Source: Chloroflexota bacterium (GTDB taxonomy: Bacteria > Chloroflexota > Dehalococcoidia > GIF9 > UBA5629). From it: a stretch of DNA of 11,941 nt. Positions 6,722-11,941 of this stretch are shown in pieces (the first letter of the stretch is position 1; each line of letters opens with the position of its first letter). Under the pieces are notes generated by a model. That model saw only the letters and a list, made by a program, of their open reading frames with translations. It was not told the DNA's origin and did not search any database. Position numbers and translations under genes: made by a program. The stretch covers positions 1-11,941 of the forward strand of contig JAPLHJ010000148.1 of the NCBI GenBank assembly GCA_026389675.1. The letters run 5' to 3'.

Positions 6722-7134
6722 TCCTTCTTGTCCATCCGCGCGCCCCACCAGGCCCTCAGACGTGCCAGCACGGTCTTCTCGAAGCCCTGCTCGGTGGGGA
6801 AATAGTATCGCCTGCCTTTCATGCCGTCCGGCAGGTTCTGTTGCTCAACGAAATGACCCTCGTATTCATGGGCGTATTTGTAACCTTTCCCGTACCCCAG
6901 GTTTTTCATCAGGCCGGTAGGGGCGTTGCGCAGGTGCAGGGGCACGGGGTCGTTGCGCGTCGTTTCCACGTCCTTCTGCACGCGCCCGTAGGCGGTGTAC
7001 AGGGAATTGCTCTTGGGTGCGGTGGCCAGGTAAACCACGGCCTGCGCCAGCGCTAGGTTGCCCTCCGGCATGCCCACAAAGTGCACGGCCTGCTGTGCCG
7101 CCACACAGACCACCAGCGCCTGGGGATCGGCCAT
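6718..7134 (-). CDS. rarA: RarA C-terminal part, downstream of the in-frame stop
   Basis: Contains the C-terminal (tetramerisation and DNA-binding) region of RarA/MgsA: MADPQALVV at its start, GMPEGNLALAQAVVYLATAPKSN (21-43), PLHLRNAPTGLMK (65-77), LGYGKGYKYAHEYEGHFVEQQ (79-99), LPDGMKGRRYY (101-111) and PTEQGFE (113-119). It is in the same frame as the N-terminal part and is separated from it only by TAA-GAT-GTA-GGC. The ATG at 7132-7134 replaces the usual Leu of DVGLADPQ, so a protein of 138 residues could restart there. The upstream sequence GTAGGC is a poor ribosome site, so whether this half is made is uncertain. The TGA stop overlaps the hydrolase ATG. No other lesion is seen, and all conserved blocks are intact. 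Confidence 0.85.
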   Translation of the reverse strand: MADPQALVVCVAAQQAVHFVGMPEGNLALAQAVVYLATAPKSNSLYTAYGRVQKDVETTRNDPVPLHLRNAPTGLMKNLGYGKGYKYAHEYEGHFVEQQNLPDGMKGRRYYFPTEQGFEKTVLARLRAWWGARMDKKE

Positions 7135-7143
7135 GCCTACATC

Positions 7144-7146
7144 TTA
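7144..7146 (-). other. rarA: In-frame TAA inside rarA (Glu to stop)
   Basis: The family motif around the join is RFASEDVGLADPQAL; here it reads RFAS-stop-DVGMADPQAL. GAA to TAA is one base change (plus strand position 7146, c to a). The frame is unbroken on both sides, 6718 to 8094, 459 codons in total, the normal size of a full-length RarA (E. coli about 447). Confidence 0.9.
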
Positions 7147-8094
7147 GGAGGCGAAGCGTATCAACCGGCGCACGATGTAGAGCGGGTCCTCGCCGGCCTC
7201 CAGCATACGCCCCAGCCAGTAGAGGGCGGCGTCGGGGTCGGAGCCGCGCAGCGTTTTGTGCAGGGCGGAGATGAGGTCGTAATGCTGCTCGCCGGCCTTG
7301 TCGTAGAGCAGCGCCCGCTTCTGCAGGGACTCCTCGATATCGTTCAAAGCGACCTGCCTGCCGCCGTCCACGCCCGGCCTGACGGCACGGGCCGCCATCT
7401 CAAGCGCGTTGAGCGCCACGCGCGCGTCACCGTTGGACATGGTGACCAGCATCTGCAGGGCATCCGGCGCCAGGTGAACTTTTAAATCCGCCAGCCCGTT
7501 TTCAGCGTCTGCCAGGGCGCGCTCAACGATTACCCGGACTTCTTCATCCTGGAGCGCGTTCAATGTATAGACGCGGCAGCGCGAGAGCAAGGCCGAGATG
7601 ACCTCGAAGGAAGGGTTCTCGGTGGTGGCGCCGATGAAGGTAACCTCGCCGTTCTCGACGTAGGGCAGTATGGCGTCCTGCTGCCCCTTGTTGAAGCGGT
7701 GTATCTCATCGATGAAGAGGATGGTGCGCTGTGCGGTCAGCTTCCTGCGCTTGCGCGCCTCGTCGATAACGCGGCGCAGGTCGGCCACGCCGGCGGTGAC
7801 CGCGCTCATCGGCACGAAATAGGAGCTCGACACGTTGGCAATGACCTGCGCCAGGGTGGTCTTGCCGCTGCCGGGTGGCCCCCACAATATAATTGATGGC
7901 AACTGGTCTGACTCAATGGCCTTGCGCAGCACCTTGCCCTCGCCGATGATATGCTGCTGTCCTACGTATTCGGCGAAATTGCGCGGACGCATGCGCGCCG
8001 CCAGGGGCATTGTGGAATTGTCGGCAGGCTGCTGCCTGTCCCCGGCTTCCTTATTCCCTCTCAGGTCGGGAGAGCCGAGGTCGAACAGGGTCAT
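7144..8094 (-). CDS. rarA: Replication-associated recombination protein RarA/MgsA, AAA+ part (gene interrupted by a stop)
   Basis: RarA is a clamp-loader-like AAA+ ATPase that acts at stalled replication forks and single-strand gaps. These 316 residues hold the whole motor. Residues 28-50 (MPLAARMRPRNFAEYVGQQHI) are the family's entry motif. Walker A is GPPGSGKT (72-79), Walker B LFIDEIHRF (126-134), sensor 1 GATTEN (155-160), the arginine finger lies in SRCR (171-174), and sensor 2 in GDARVALNALE (222-232). The N-terminal MTLFDL resembles short partner-binding peptides, which is only a guess. The part ends FAS then TAA, removing the C-terminal oligomerisation domain. Its ATG overlaps the TGA of the FtsZ-like gene (ATGA), so it is coupled to it. 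It could be an inactivated gene, a strain variant, a sequence error, or a true split protein. Confidence 0.92.
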   Translation of the reverse strand: MTLFDLGSPDLRGNKEAGDRQQPADNSTMPLAARMRPRNFAEYVGQQHIIGEGKVLRKAIESDQLPSIILWGPPGSGKTTLAQVIANVSSSYFVPMSAVTAGVADLRRVIDEARKRRKLTAQRTILFIDEIHRFNKGQQDAILPYVENGEVTFIGATTENPSFEVISALLSRCRVYTLNALQDEEVRVIVERALADAENGLADLKVHLAPDALQMLVTMSNGDARVALNALEMAARAVRPGVDGGRQVALNDIEESLQKRALLYDKAGEQHYDLISALHKTLRGSDPDAALYWLGRMLEAGEDPLYIVRRLIRFAS

Positions 8095-9200
8095 GGCTGC
8101 GGCGTCTCTTTTTGCCTGAGTTCTTCCACCGCTTTTGAAGCCCGTTCGTAGTAATCCTTGACCTTGTCTAAATAAGTTATGCGCGATGCAATAAGCGTCA
8201 CGGAGGCGTGGTCCTTAACACCATAGAAATCGCCGCCCCTCACCTCACCATTATTGGTCAACTCGCGCATGCGGTTGCCCACCGACCGCGCCATGTTGAT
8301 ATTGGCATTCTTGCCGGGCACGCAGAGCAGGTACAACGCCTTGCGGGCATCCTCCATACGGCATTGAATGGAGAAGTGGGCGAGGGCTGAACTCATGGCC
8401 TCCATGGCTTTGACTGTCTCCTCACCCTTGCTCTCGAAATGGTCACCGCGCTTGAAGAGCGAAAGACCGTACGAGGATATCTGAGCCTTGCCGTACCCGA
8501 TGGCGGTCCAGCCGTTGAGCGACTGCACGATGTCGCCGATGCCGATATTGCTGGTGCCCAGGAATTTCGGGTCGACCTTCTCGCTGGCGCGCAGCAGGTC
8601 GAAGAAAGGCGTCACTATCTCGCGGTTGAGAGCGTCATTGGAGGCCGCCGATTTGATGCTGGCTTCCGACATCACTTTCTCGTTGTCGAAAAGGAATATA
8701 GCATCGGCGGTTTTGTCGATGGATTTAAGGCACAGCGCGGTATTGTAAACATAGGCGGGCACGTTGCTCTCGGCAGTCAGCGGCAGTACGATCAGGGCAT
8801 AGACAGGCTTATTCACATACCTTTCCTTGAACTTCCGCGCCAGTATGGATATGCCGCCGGAGCCCACGCAACCTGCGCTGCTGGCCACCAGCATGAAAGC
8901 GTCCGTCTCAAAGAATTCCCCGGCGCGCATGGTGGCTAAGCACCGGTCACCGTTGGCGCGCATCATCTCCGCCCCCGCCTCGGACTCCCTGCCCGGCCCG
9001 GCAGGCGCCGGCAACTGTATGGTGATCAGCTTATCTCCGACCTTGCGCAGCGCGTTCAATTGCGCCGGGTCGTCATTAATAGCGTAGGAGCGCACCAGCA
9101 CATCAACGCCGGTCTCAGCCCTGGCGCGGTTCGCCAGCCGCACGAACTCCGCCGCGATATTGCTGCCGCAATCGCCTATCCCGATAACCACCAGCTTCAT
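8091..9200 (-). CDS. Divergent FtsZ/tubulin-superfamily protein
   Basis: A 369-residue protein with a tubulin/FtsZ layout. MKLVVIGIGDCGSNIA (1-16) matches strand 1 and the T1 loop. INDDPAQL (41-48) matches the NTDAQ-type loop. ASSAGCVGSGGI (106-117) stands where the glycine-rich signature GGGTGSG is expected but keeps only AGCVGSG. PVYALIVLP follows (132-140), with N153 and N172 in plausible base-contact sites. NIGIGDI (218-224) could be the T7 loop, with Asn218 and Asp223 kept and the first Asp replaced by Gly. NGWTAIGYGKA (229-239) parallels GYAMMGSGVA. A C-terminal domain and a charged tail follow. Not the division ftsZ: no ftsA or dcw genes are near. GTP binding, and especially hydrolysis, are unproved. 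Good ribosome site (GGAGG, 8 nt). First gene of a unit coupled to rarA. A looser Rossmann-type family is the alternative. Confidence 0.65.
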   Translation of the reverse strand: MKLVVIGIGDCGSNIAAEFVRLANRARAETGVDVLVRSYAINDDPAQLNALRKVGDKLITIQLPAPAGPGRESEAGAEMMRANGDRCLATMRAGEFFETDAFMLVASSAGCVGSGGISILARKFKERYVNKPVYALIVLPLTAESNVPAYVYNTALCLKSIDKTADAIFLFDNEKVMSEASIKSAASNDALNREIVTPFFDLLRASEKVDPKFLGTSNIGIGDIVQSLNGWTAIGYGKAQISSYGLSLFKRGDHFESKGEETVKAMEAMSSALAHFSIQCRMEDARKALYLLCVPGKNANINMARSVGNRMRELTNNGEVRGGDFYGVKDHASVTLIASRITYLDKVKDYYERASKAVEELRQKETPQP

Positions 9201-9285
9201 ATCGTTTGCCTCCGGGCAGTCCCGCGCACGGGCAATCTTGCCAGCGGGCGGATCTCAGACAGAAAAGTCCAACGCATACCCTTGT

Positions 9286-9314
9286 TATATACCATAACAG
9301 ATAGAGGATGTCAT
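9286..9314 (-). promoter_or_regulatory. Promoter of the FtsZ-like - rarA - hydrolase unit
   Basis: Reading leftwards, ATGACA (9314-9309, 5 of 6 to -35), a 17-nt spacer and TATATA (9291-9286) with TG one base before it (extended -10). The predicted start is near 9279, giving a leader of about 78 nt. GTTAT/ATAAC arms (9284-9288 and 9294-9298) make a small dyad over the -10, a possible operator. The -35 begins only 12 nt past the amrA stop, leaving no room for a terminator, so read-through from the amr genes is likely too. Confidence 0.5.
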
Positions 9315-9326
9315 GGCAACCGCCTT

Positions 9327-9842
9327 TTACCTATAGCGCCTGACTTCGAAGCGGTACAGCTTGACAGGTTCCAAAGGCATGATGCCCGCCTTCTGGCGGC
9401 AGATGGAGATCTGCATGTCCACACTGTCGACGCCCTCCAGGTCCGGCAGCAGCAGGCCCCTGCGTTGGCCGGCTGCCACGATAACCCCATATTTTTTCGC
9501 ATCAAGCTGTGTCCTGTCTTCCACCGGCTCGGGATGTGTCAGGATATCAACGCTGTAATCGAGGGTATCGAGCTCACCCGGCCTGACCGGGCTGAACCGC
9601 GGGTCACCGGTAGCCGATGATATGGCATTGCGGATTGTCTCCTCCGCTACGCTCGGCTGCGTGGGCTCGAAGGTGCCGATGCAGCCGCGCAATTGCCCGT
9701 GCTTCTTGAGTGAAACGAACACGCCGGCCCGCTCCTGCATCTCCGGCGATAGCTCACCCGGGCTGATCACTTCGTGCTTTTGCACATAACTTTCCACTGC
9801 CCTTCTGGCTAACTGCACCAGGGGATGCGCTTTCTTCTCCAT
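9327..9842 (-). CDS. amrA: AmmeMemoRadiSam system protein A (AMMECR1 domain)
   Basis: A 171-residue AMMECR1-domain protein, the A component of the AmmeMemoRadiSam set, whose reaction is not established. The AMMECR1 hallmark LRGCIGTFEP is at 51-60. Also seen: GVFVSLKKHGQ (40-50), ATGDPRFSPV (77-86), YSVDILTHPEPV (96-107) and the domain's second conserved block GLLLPDLEGVDS (129-140). Cytosolic, no signal peptide. The start is ATG 9842-9840, preceded by AGAGGTG at about 5 nt; a longer frame reaching 10004 merely runs back through the Memo gene. It lies 11 nt after the Memo stop, the third gene of amrS-amrB-amrA. Confidence 0.93.
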   Translation of the reverse strand: MEKKAHPLVQLARRAVESYVQKHEVISPGELSPEMQERAGVFVSLKKHGQLRGCIGTFEPTQPSVAEETIRNAISSATGDPRFSPVRPGELDTLDYSVDILTHPEPVEDRTQLDAKKYGVIVAAGQRRGLLLPDLEGVDSVDMQISICRQKAGIMPLEPVKLYRFEVRRYR

Positions 9843-9853
9843 ATCTGCACCTC

Positions 9854-10660
9854 TTACCTGCTGATTATTATGCCGGCGTATCCCACCACGCTGGAGTAAT
9901 CCCCCGAGCTGTCGCCGCTGGTCTGGTATTTGACCAGCTCGGTTTTTTTCGCCCCAAGTTCTTTCGCAGCAGTTATCAGACTGATGACCGGGGCATATCC
10001 ACACATGCTGATATCGTGTTTGGCGATGCGCCTGACTAATTCGTCCGAGTCGAGGTTGAGGATGGCCTCGATGGCCAGCCGGTCCTTGGCTTTGGCCTTC
10101 TCATGCGGCTCGTAATGGGTCATGTCGCTGCTGGCCACAATGACAGCCTCTTCGCCGGTCTCCTTGAACCCCTTGACAATCGCCCTGCCTATCTCCTCAT
10201 AAACATCGGGGTGCGCAGTTGACAGTACGATGGGGACTATCTTCACACCGGGTTTGAAATATTGCAGGAAGGGCACCTGCACCTCGAGGCAATGCTCGTA
10301 GCGGTGCGCCAGCGTATCTTCTTCCAGGCGCCCCGATGCTTTGAGTATCGCCCCGGCCAGTTCGCTGTTGATCCCCACCTCGCCCAGCGGCGTCCTCCAC
10401 CTGCCCGACGTGGTGATGCTGAAAGGCTTGCCCGCCCCGCGGTGGTTGGGGCCGATCAGGACAAAGGTATCGGTGAACTTTATGCGAGAGAAGACCGCGC
10501 CGGCCACCGGCCCGGAGTAGATATAGCCGGCATGTGGTGATACCACCCCTACTGCATCTGTTTTGGCCTTCTCCCGCGAGGTCATGTATTCAATTGTCTC
10601 CTTCAGCTCCTCCGGCCAGGCCGGGTAGAATTGTCCCGCGACCGCAGCTTCCCTGATCAT
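9854..10660 (-). CDS. amrB: AmmeMemoRadiSam system protein B (Memo family)
   Basis: A 268-residue Memo-family protein, a relative of class III (LigB-type) extradiol dioxygenases. Human MEMO1 binds copper or iron through His49, His81 and Cys244; the matching residues are present here: His43 in SPHAGYIYSG, His73 in GPNHRG, Cys220 in SMCGYAP, with further His123 (EHCLEVQVPF) and His182 (SSDMTHY). So the metal pocket looks intact. ATG 10660-10658 overlaps the TGA of amrS as ATGA, with AGGGGTG upstream. A longer frame starting at 10711 runs through the amrS C-terminus and is not used. Cytosolic; role in the system unknown, with redox or metal handling tied to the radical SAM partner the current guess. 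Confidence 0.94.
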   Translation of the reverse strand: MIREAAVAGQFYPAWPEELKETIEYMTSREKAKTDAVGVVSPHAGYIYSGPVAGAVFSRIKFTDTFVLIGPNHRGAGKPFSITTSGRWRTPLGEVGINSELAGAILKASGRLEEDTLAHRYEHCLEVQVPFLQYFKPGVKIVPIVLSTAHPDVYEEIGRAIVKGFKETGEEAVIVASSDMTHYEPHEKAKAKDRLAIEAILNLDSDELVRRIAKHDISMCGYAPVISLITAAKELGAKKTELVKYQTSGDSSGDYSSVVGYAGIIISR

Positions 10661-11700
10661 GGTTTCACCCCTGTTTTTATGGTATTCCTGATATTCAAGT
10701 CGGCGCCGCACCGGGTGCAGCTTGAACCCCTGACGCCGGTTACTTTTATATCATAACCCACCCGCTTGATAGCCATATTGCCGCATTTATAGCAGACGGT
10801 GTTCTCATATTTGTGCCCGGGCACGTTGCCTGTGTAAACGAAGCGCAACCCGGCTTCCCTGCCGATTTTATAGGCCCTCTCCAACGTGGCCACCGGTGTA
10901 GACGGGATATGCAGCAGCCCGCGATGCGGATGAAAGCGCGTTACATGCCAGGGCGTAAGTTCGCCCAGCTTTTCCTTTATCCACCTGGCGATGCCGGTTA
11001 ATTGCTCATCATCGTCATTCAGAGAGGGGATGACGTTGGTCACTACCTCGATATGCATATCCCACCTGTCTTTGGCCCGCTCGGCCGTTTCTAATATGCC
11101 GCGCCAGTGCTTCACCTTCGCCAGTCCCATATACAATTTATCGGAGTAACCCTTAACGTCCACTCGCCAGGCATCAAGGTAAGGCCCGATAGTGTCCAGC
11201 GCCTCGGGCGTCATGTAGCCGTTGGTGACATATACCGTGTAAAGACCGCTTTGGTGCGCCTGCCTGGCAGAATCGAGCGTGTATTCGAACCAGATAGCCG
11301 GCTCGTTGTAGGTCCAGGCCAGCCCGGCGCAGCCGTTCTCTTCGGCCATCTTGACGGCCTCGCGCGGCGTTACCTCGCGCAGGGCATGCCGTGCAGAGGC
11401 AGGATCGTCGACGCAGGCTATCTCCCAGTTCTGGCAGTTAATGCAGTGGAAATTGCAGCCGACCGTGCCGAAGGATAGCACGGAACTGCCGGGGAAGAAA
11501 TGGAAGAGCGGTTTTTTCTCGATGGGGTCGGCGGCTAACGAGGAGACCCTGGCATAATTGAGCAACTGCAGGGACCCTTTTTCGTTGCGCCTCACGCCGC
11601 ATACGCCGGCCCTGCCCGGATTAATCCGGCAGCGCCACAGGCAAACGTTGCAGCGCACCCGCCTGTTATCCAGCCTGTCGTAAAGCAGGGCCTCCGCCAT
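10657..11700 (-). CDS. amrS: AmmeMemoRadiSam system radical SAM enzyme
   Basis: A 347-residue radical SAM protein of the AmrS group (related to pyruvate formate-lyase-activating enzymes). The [4Fe-4S] motif CNFHCINC gives Cys82, Cys86 and Cys89. Ahead of it is a four-Cys N-terminal block (Cys17, Cys20, Cys24, Cys34; VRCNVCLWRC). Then WTYNEPAIWFEY (129-140), YVTNGYM (157-163), WRVDVKGYSDKLY (178-190) and TRFHPHRGLLH (254-264) in family order. Two CxxC pairs close the protein (303/306 and 328/331), a zinc-ribbon-like end. Electron donor and substrate are unknown. First gene of the amrS-amrB-amrA unit, driven by a strong leftward promoter. The GAGGAG ribosome site is 11 nt from the ATG, slightly far. 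The gene order and 4-bp overlap with amrB suggest a joint function. Confidence 0.95.
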   Translation of the reverse strand: MAEALLYDRLDNRRVRCNVCLWRCRINPGRAGVCGVRRNEKGSLQLLNYARVSSLAADPIEKKPLFHFFPGSSVLSFGTVGCNFHCINCQNWEIACVDDPASARHALREVTPREAVKMAEENGCAGLAWTYNEPAIWFEYTLDSARQAHQSGLYTVYVTNGYMTPEALDTIGPYLDAWRVDVKGYSDKLYMGLAKVKHWRGILETAERAKDRWDMHIEVVTNVIPSLNDDDEQLTGIARWIKEKLGELTPWHVTRFHPHRGLLHIPSTPVATLERAYKIGREAGLRFVYTGNVPGHKYENTVCYKCGNMAIKRVGYDIKVTGVRGSSCTRCGADLNIRNTIKTGVKP

Positions 11701-11723
11701 GGCCGTACTATCTCCTCACGTAG

Positions 11724-11754
11724 ATTATAGCACGCTGATTTGCATTGACATCAA
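11724..11754 (-). promoter_or_regulatory. Promoter of the amrS-amrB-amrA unit
   Basis: Reading leftwards, a perfect extended -10, TGCTATAAT (11732-11724), with a weaker -35 TTGATG (11754-11749) at 19 nt. The predicted start near 11717 leaves a leader of about 17 nt that includes the GAGGAG ribosome site. The -35 overlaps the -35 of the opposite promoter. Confidence 0.6.
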
Positions 11755-11774
11755 ATTCATTCATCTGATACAAT
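11745..11774 (+). promoter_or_regulatory. Promoter of the rightward gene at 11911
   Basis: TTGACA (11745-11750, perfect -35), an 18-nt spacer and TACAAT (11769-11774, 5 of 6) with TG one base before it. This is the best promoter in the window. The predicted start near 11781 gives a 5' leader of about 130 nt. Confidence 0.65.
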
Positions 11775-11780
11775 CTGACT

Positions 11781-11910
11781 CCGGGTCGGCATCTCTCCCT
11801 CACCTGATAATTTGCGATACACCCGGGCATACTTATCATATACGTAATTCCGTTTAGCATGCCTGGCTTCACGGTATGGCCGAAAATAAATATCATTCAA
11901 AGGAGGCTTA
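11781..11910 (+). promoter_or_regulatory. Long 5' leader with competing stems, possible attenuator or riboswitch-like region
   Basis: Three stems can form and exclude one another in sequence: 11780-11786 with 11821-11827; 11823-11830 with 11859-11866 (8 bp, one G-U); 11858-11863 with 11873-11878 (6 bp, one G-U, 9-nt loop). The ribosome site AAAGGAGG (11899-11906) lies beyond them. I do not recognise a known riboswitch class and see no T-run terminator. Short stems such as these also occur by chance. Confidence 0.25.
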
Positions 11911-11941
11911 ATGAAACTCACTATTAGTGTGATCAAGGCTG
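11911..11941 (+). CDS. Start of a probable FBP aldolase/phosphatase (bifunctional, archaeal type), 5' end only
   Basis: Only ten codons are in the window: MKLTISVIKA. This matches the N-terminus of the archaeal-type fructose-1,6-bisphosphate aldolase/phosphatase, which starts MK-TISVIKADIGS in known members and makes fructose 6-phosphate from triose phosphates in gluconeogenesis. AAAGGAGG lies 4 nt before the ATG, so the start is firm; the family call rests on very few residues. Divergent from amrS. Confidence 0.55.
   Translation, partial: MKLTISVIKA

Noticed and set aside
6722..6748. GTG start nine codons upstream for the alpha/beta hydrolase
   Set aside because: The ATG overlapping the rarA stop (ATGA) gives the normal family N-terminus.
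7144..7152. Plus-strand Shine-Dalgarno-like TTAGGAGGC
   Set aside because: No start codon opens a supported plus-strand gene behind it; it is simply the complement of the rarA codons around the stop.
8439..8939. Plus-strand frame of 166 codons opposite the FtsZ-like gene
   Set aside because: No motif, no ribosome site, and wholly inside a supported gene on the other strand.
9843..10004. N-terminal extension of the AMMECR1 frame
   Set aside because: It lies inside the Memo coding region out of frame with it and has no family similarity; the ATG at 9842 has a good ribosome site.
11708..11896. Minus-strand frame of 62 codons upstream of amrS
   Set aside because: It covers the divergent promoter region, has no recognisable motif and no ribosome site.

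Overview
The window (about 12 kb, GC-rich, no RNA genes, no CRISPR, no transposase) looks like chromosomal sequence of an anaerobic or microaerophilic bacterium. Its mix fits the Chloroflexota, most likely class Dehalococcoidia: bacterial -35/-10 promoters and Shine-Dalgarno sites stand next to genes best known from archaea (an ADP-forming acyl-CoA synthetase alpha subunit, a UPF0200-type NMP-kinase-like protein, and the start of what looks like the bifunctional FBP aldolase/phosphatase). The taxon is inferred from gene content only.

Left part (1-3829), all on the minus strand. A nitroreductase (TTG start), an M28 zinc peptidase with four membrane segments and an ADP-forming acyl-CoA synthetase alpha subunit form a tight transcription unit read leftwards. 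After it comes the 5' end of a LigB-fold DODA-type dioxygenase (YgiD-like), cut by the window edge.

Middle (3830-6092), plus strand: a UPF0200/dephospho-CoA-kinase-like P-loop protein, possibly on a leaderless message, then a lipoprotein made almost wholly of TPR repeats. Two 64-bp REPIN-like repeats with GTAG/CTAC ends follow. They sit between two convergent genes, and each outer end supplies the TAG stop codon of the adjoining gene.

Right part (6089-11700), minus strand. The AmmeMemoRadiSam trio (amrS, amrB/Memo, amrA/AMMECR1) is followed, past an internal promoter, by a translationally coupled string: a divergent FtsZ/tubulin-superfamily protein, rarA, and a COG2945 alpha/beta hydrolase, with ATGA overlaps at ftsZ-like/rarA and rarA/hydrolase. 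rarA carries one in-frame TAA exactly where the family has a conserved Glu (FAS-E-DVG), so it reads as two ORFs although the frame is otherwise intact.

Far right: amrS and the next plus-strand gene (start at 11911, FBP aldolase/phosphatase-like) diverge from back-to-back promoters whose -35 boxes overlap. The plus-strand gene has a leader of about 130 nt with chained, mutually exclusive stems.

The points most worth a second look are the rarA nonsense codon, the REPINs supplying both stop codons, the degenerate FtsZ-like protein coupled to rarA, the membrane insertion inside the M28 catalytic domain, and the alternative structures in the last leader.
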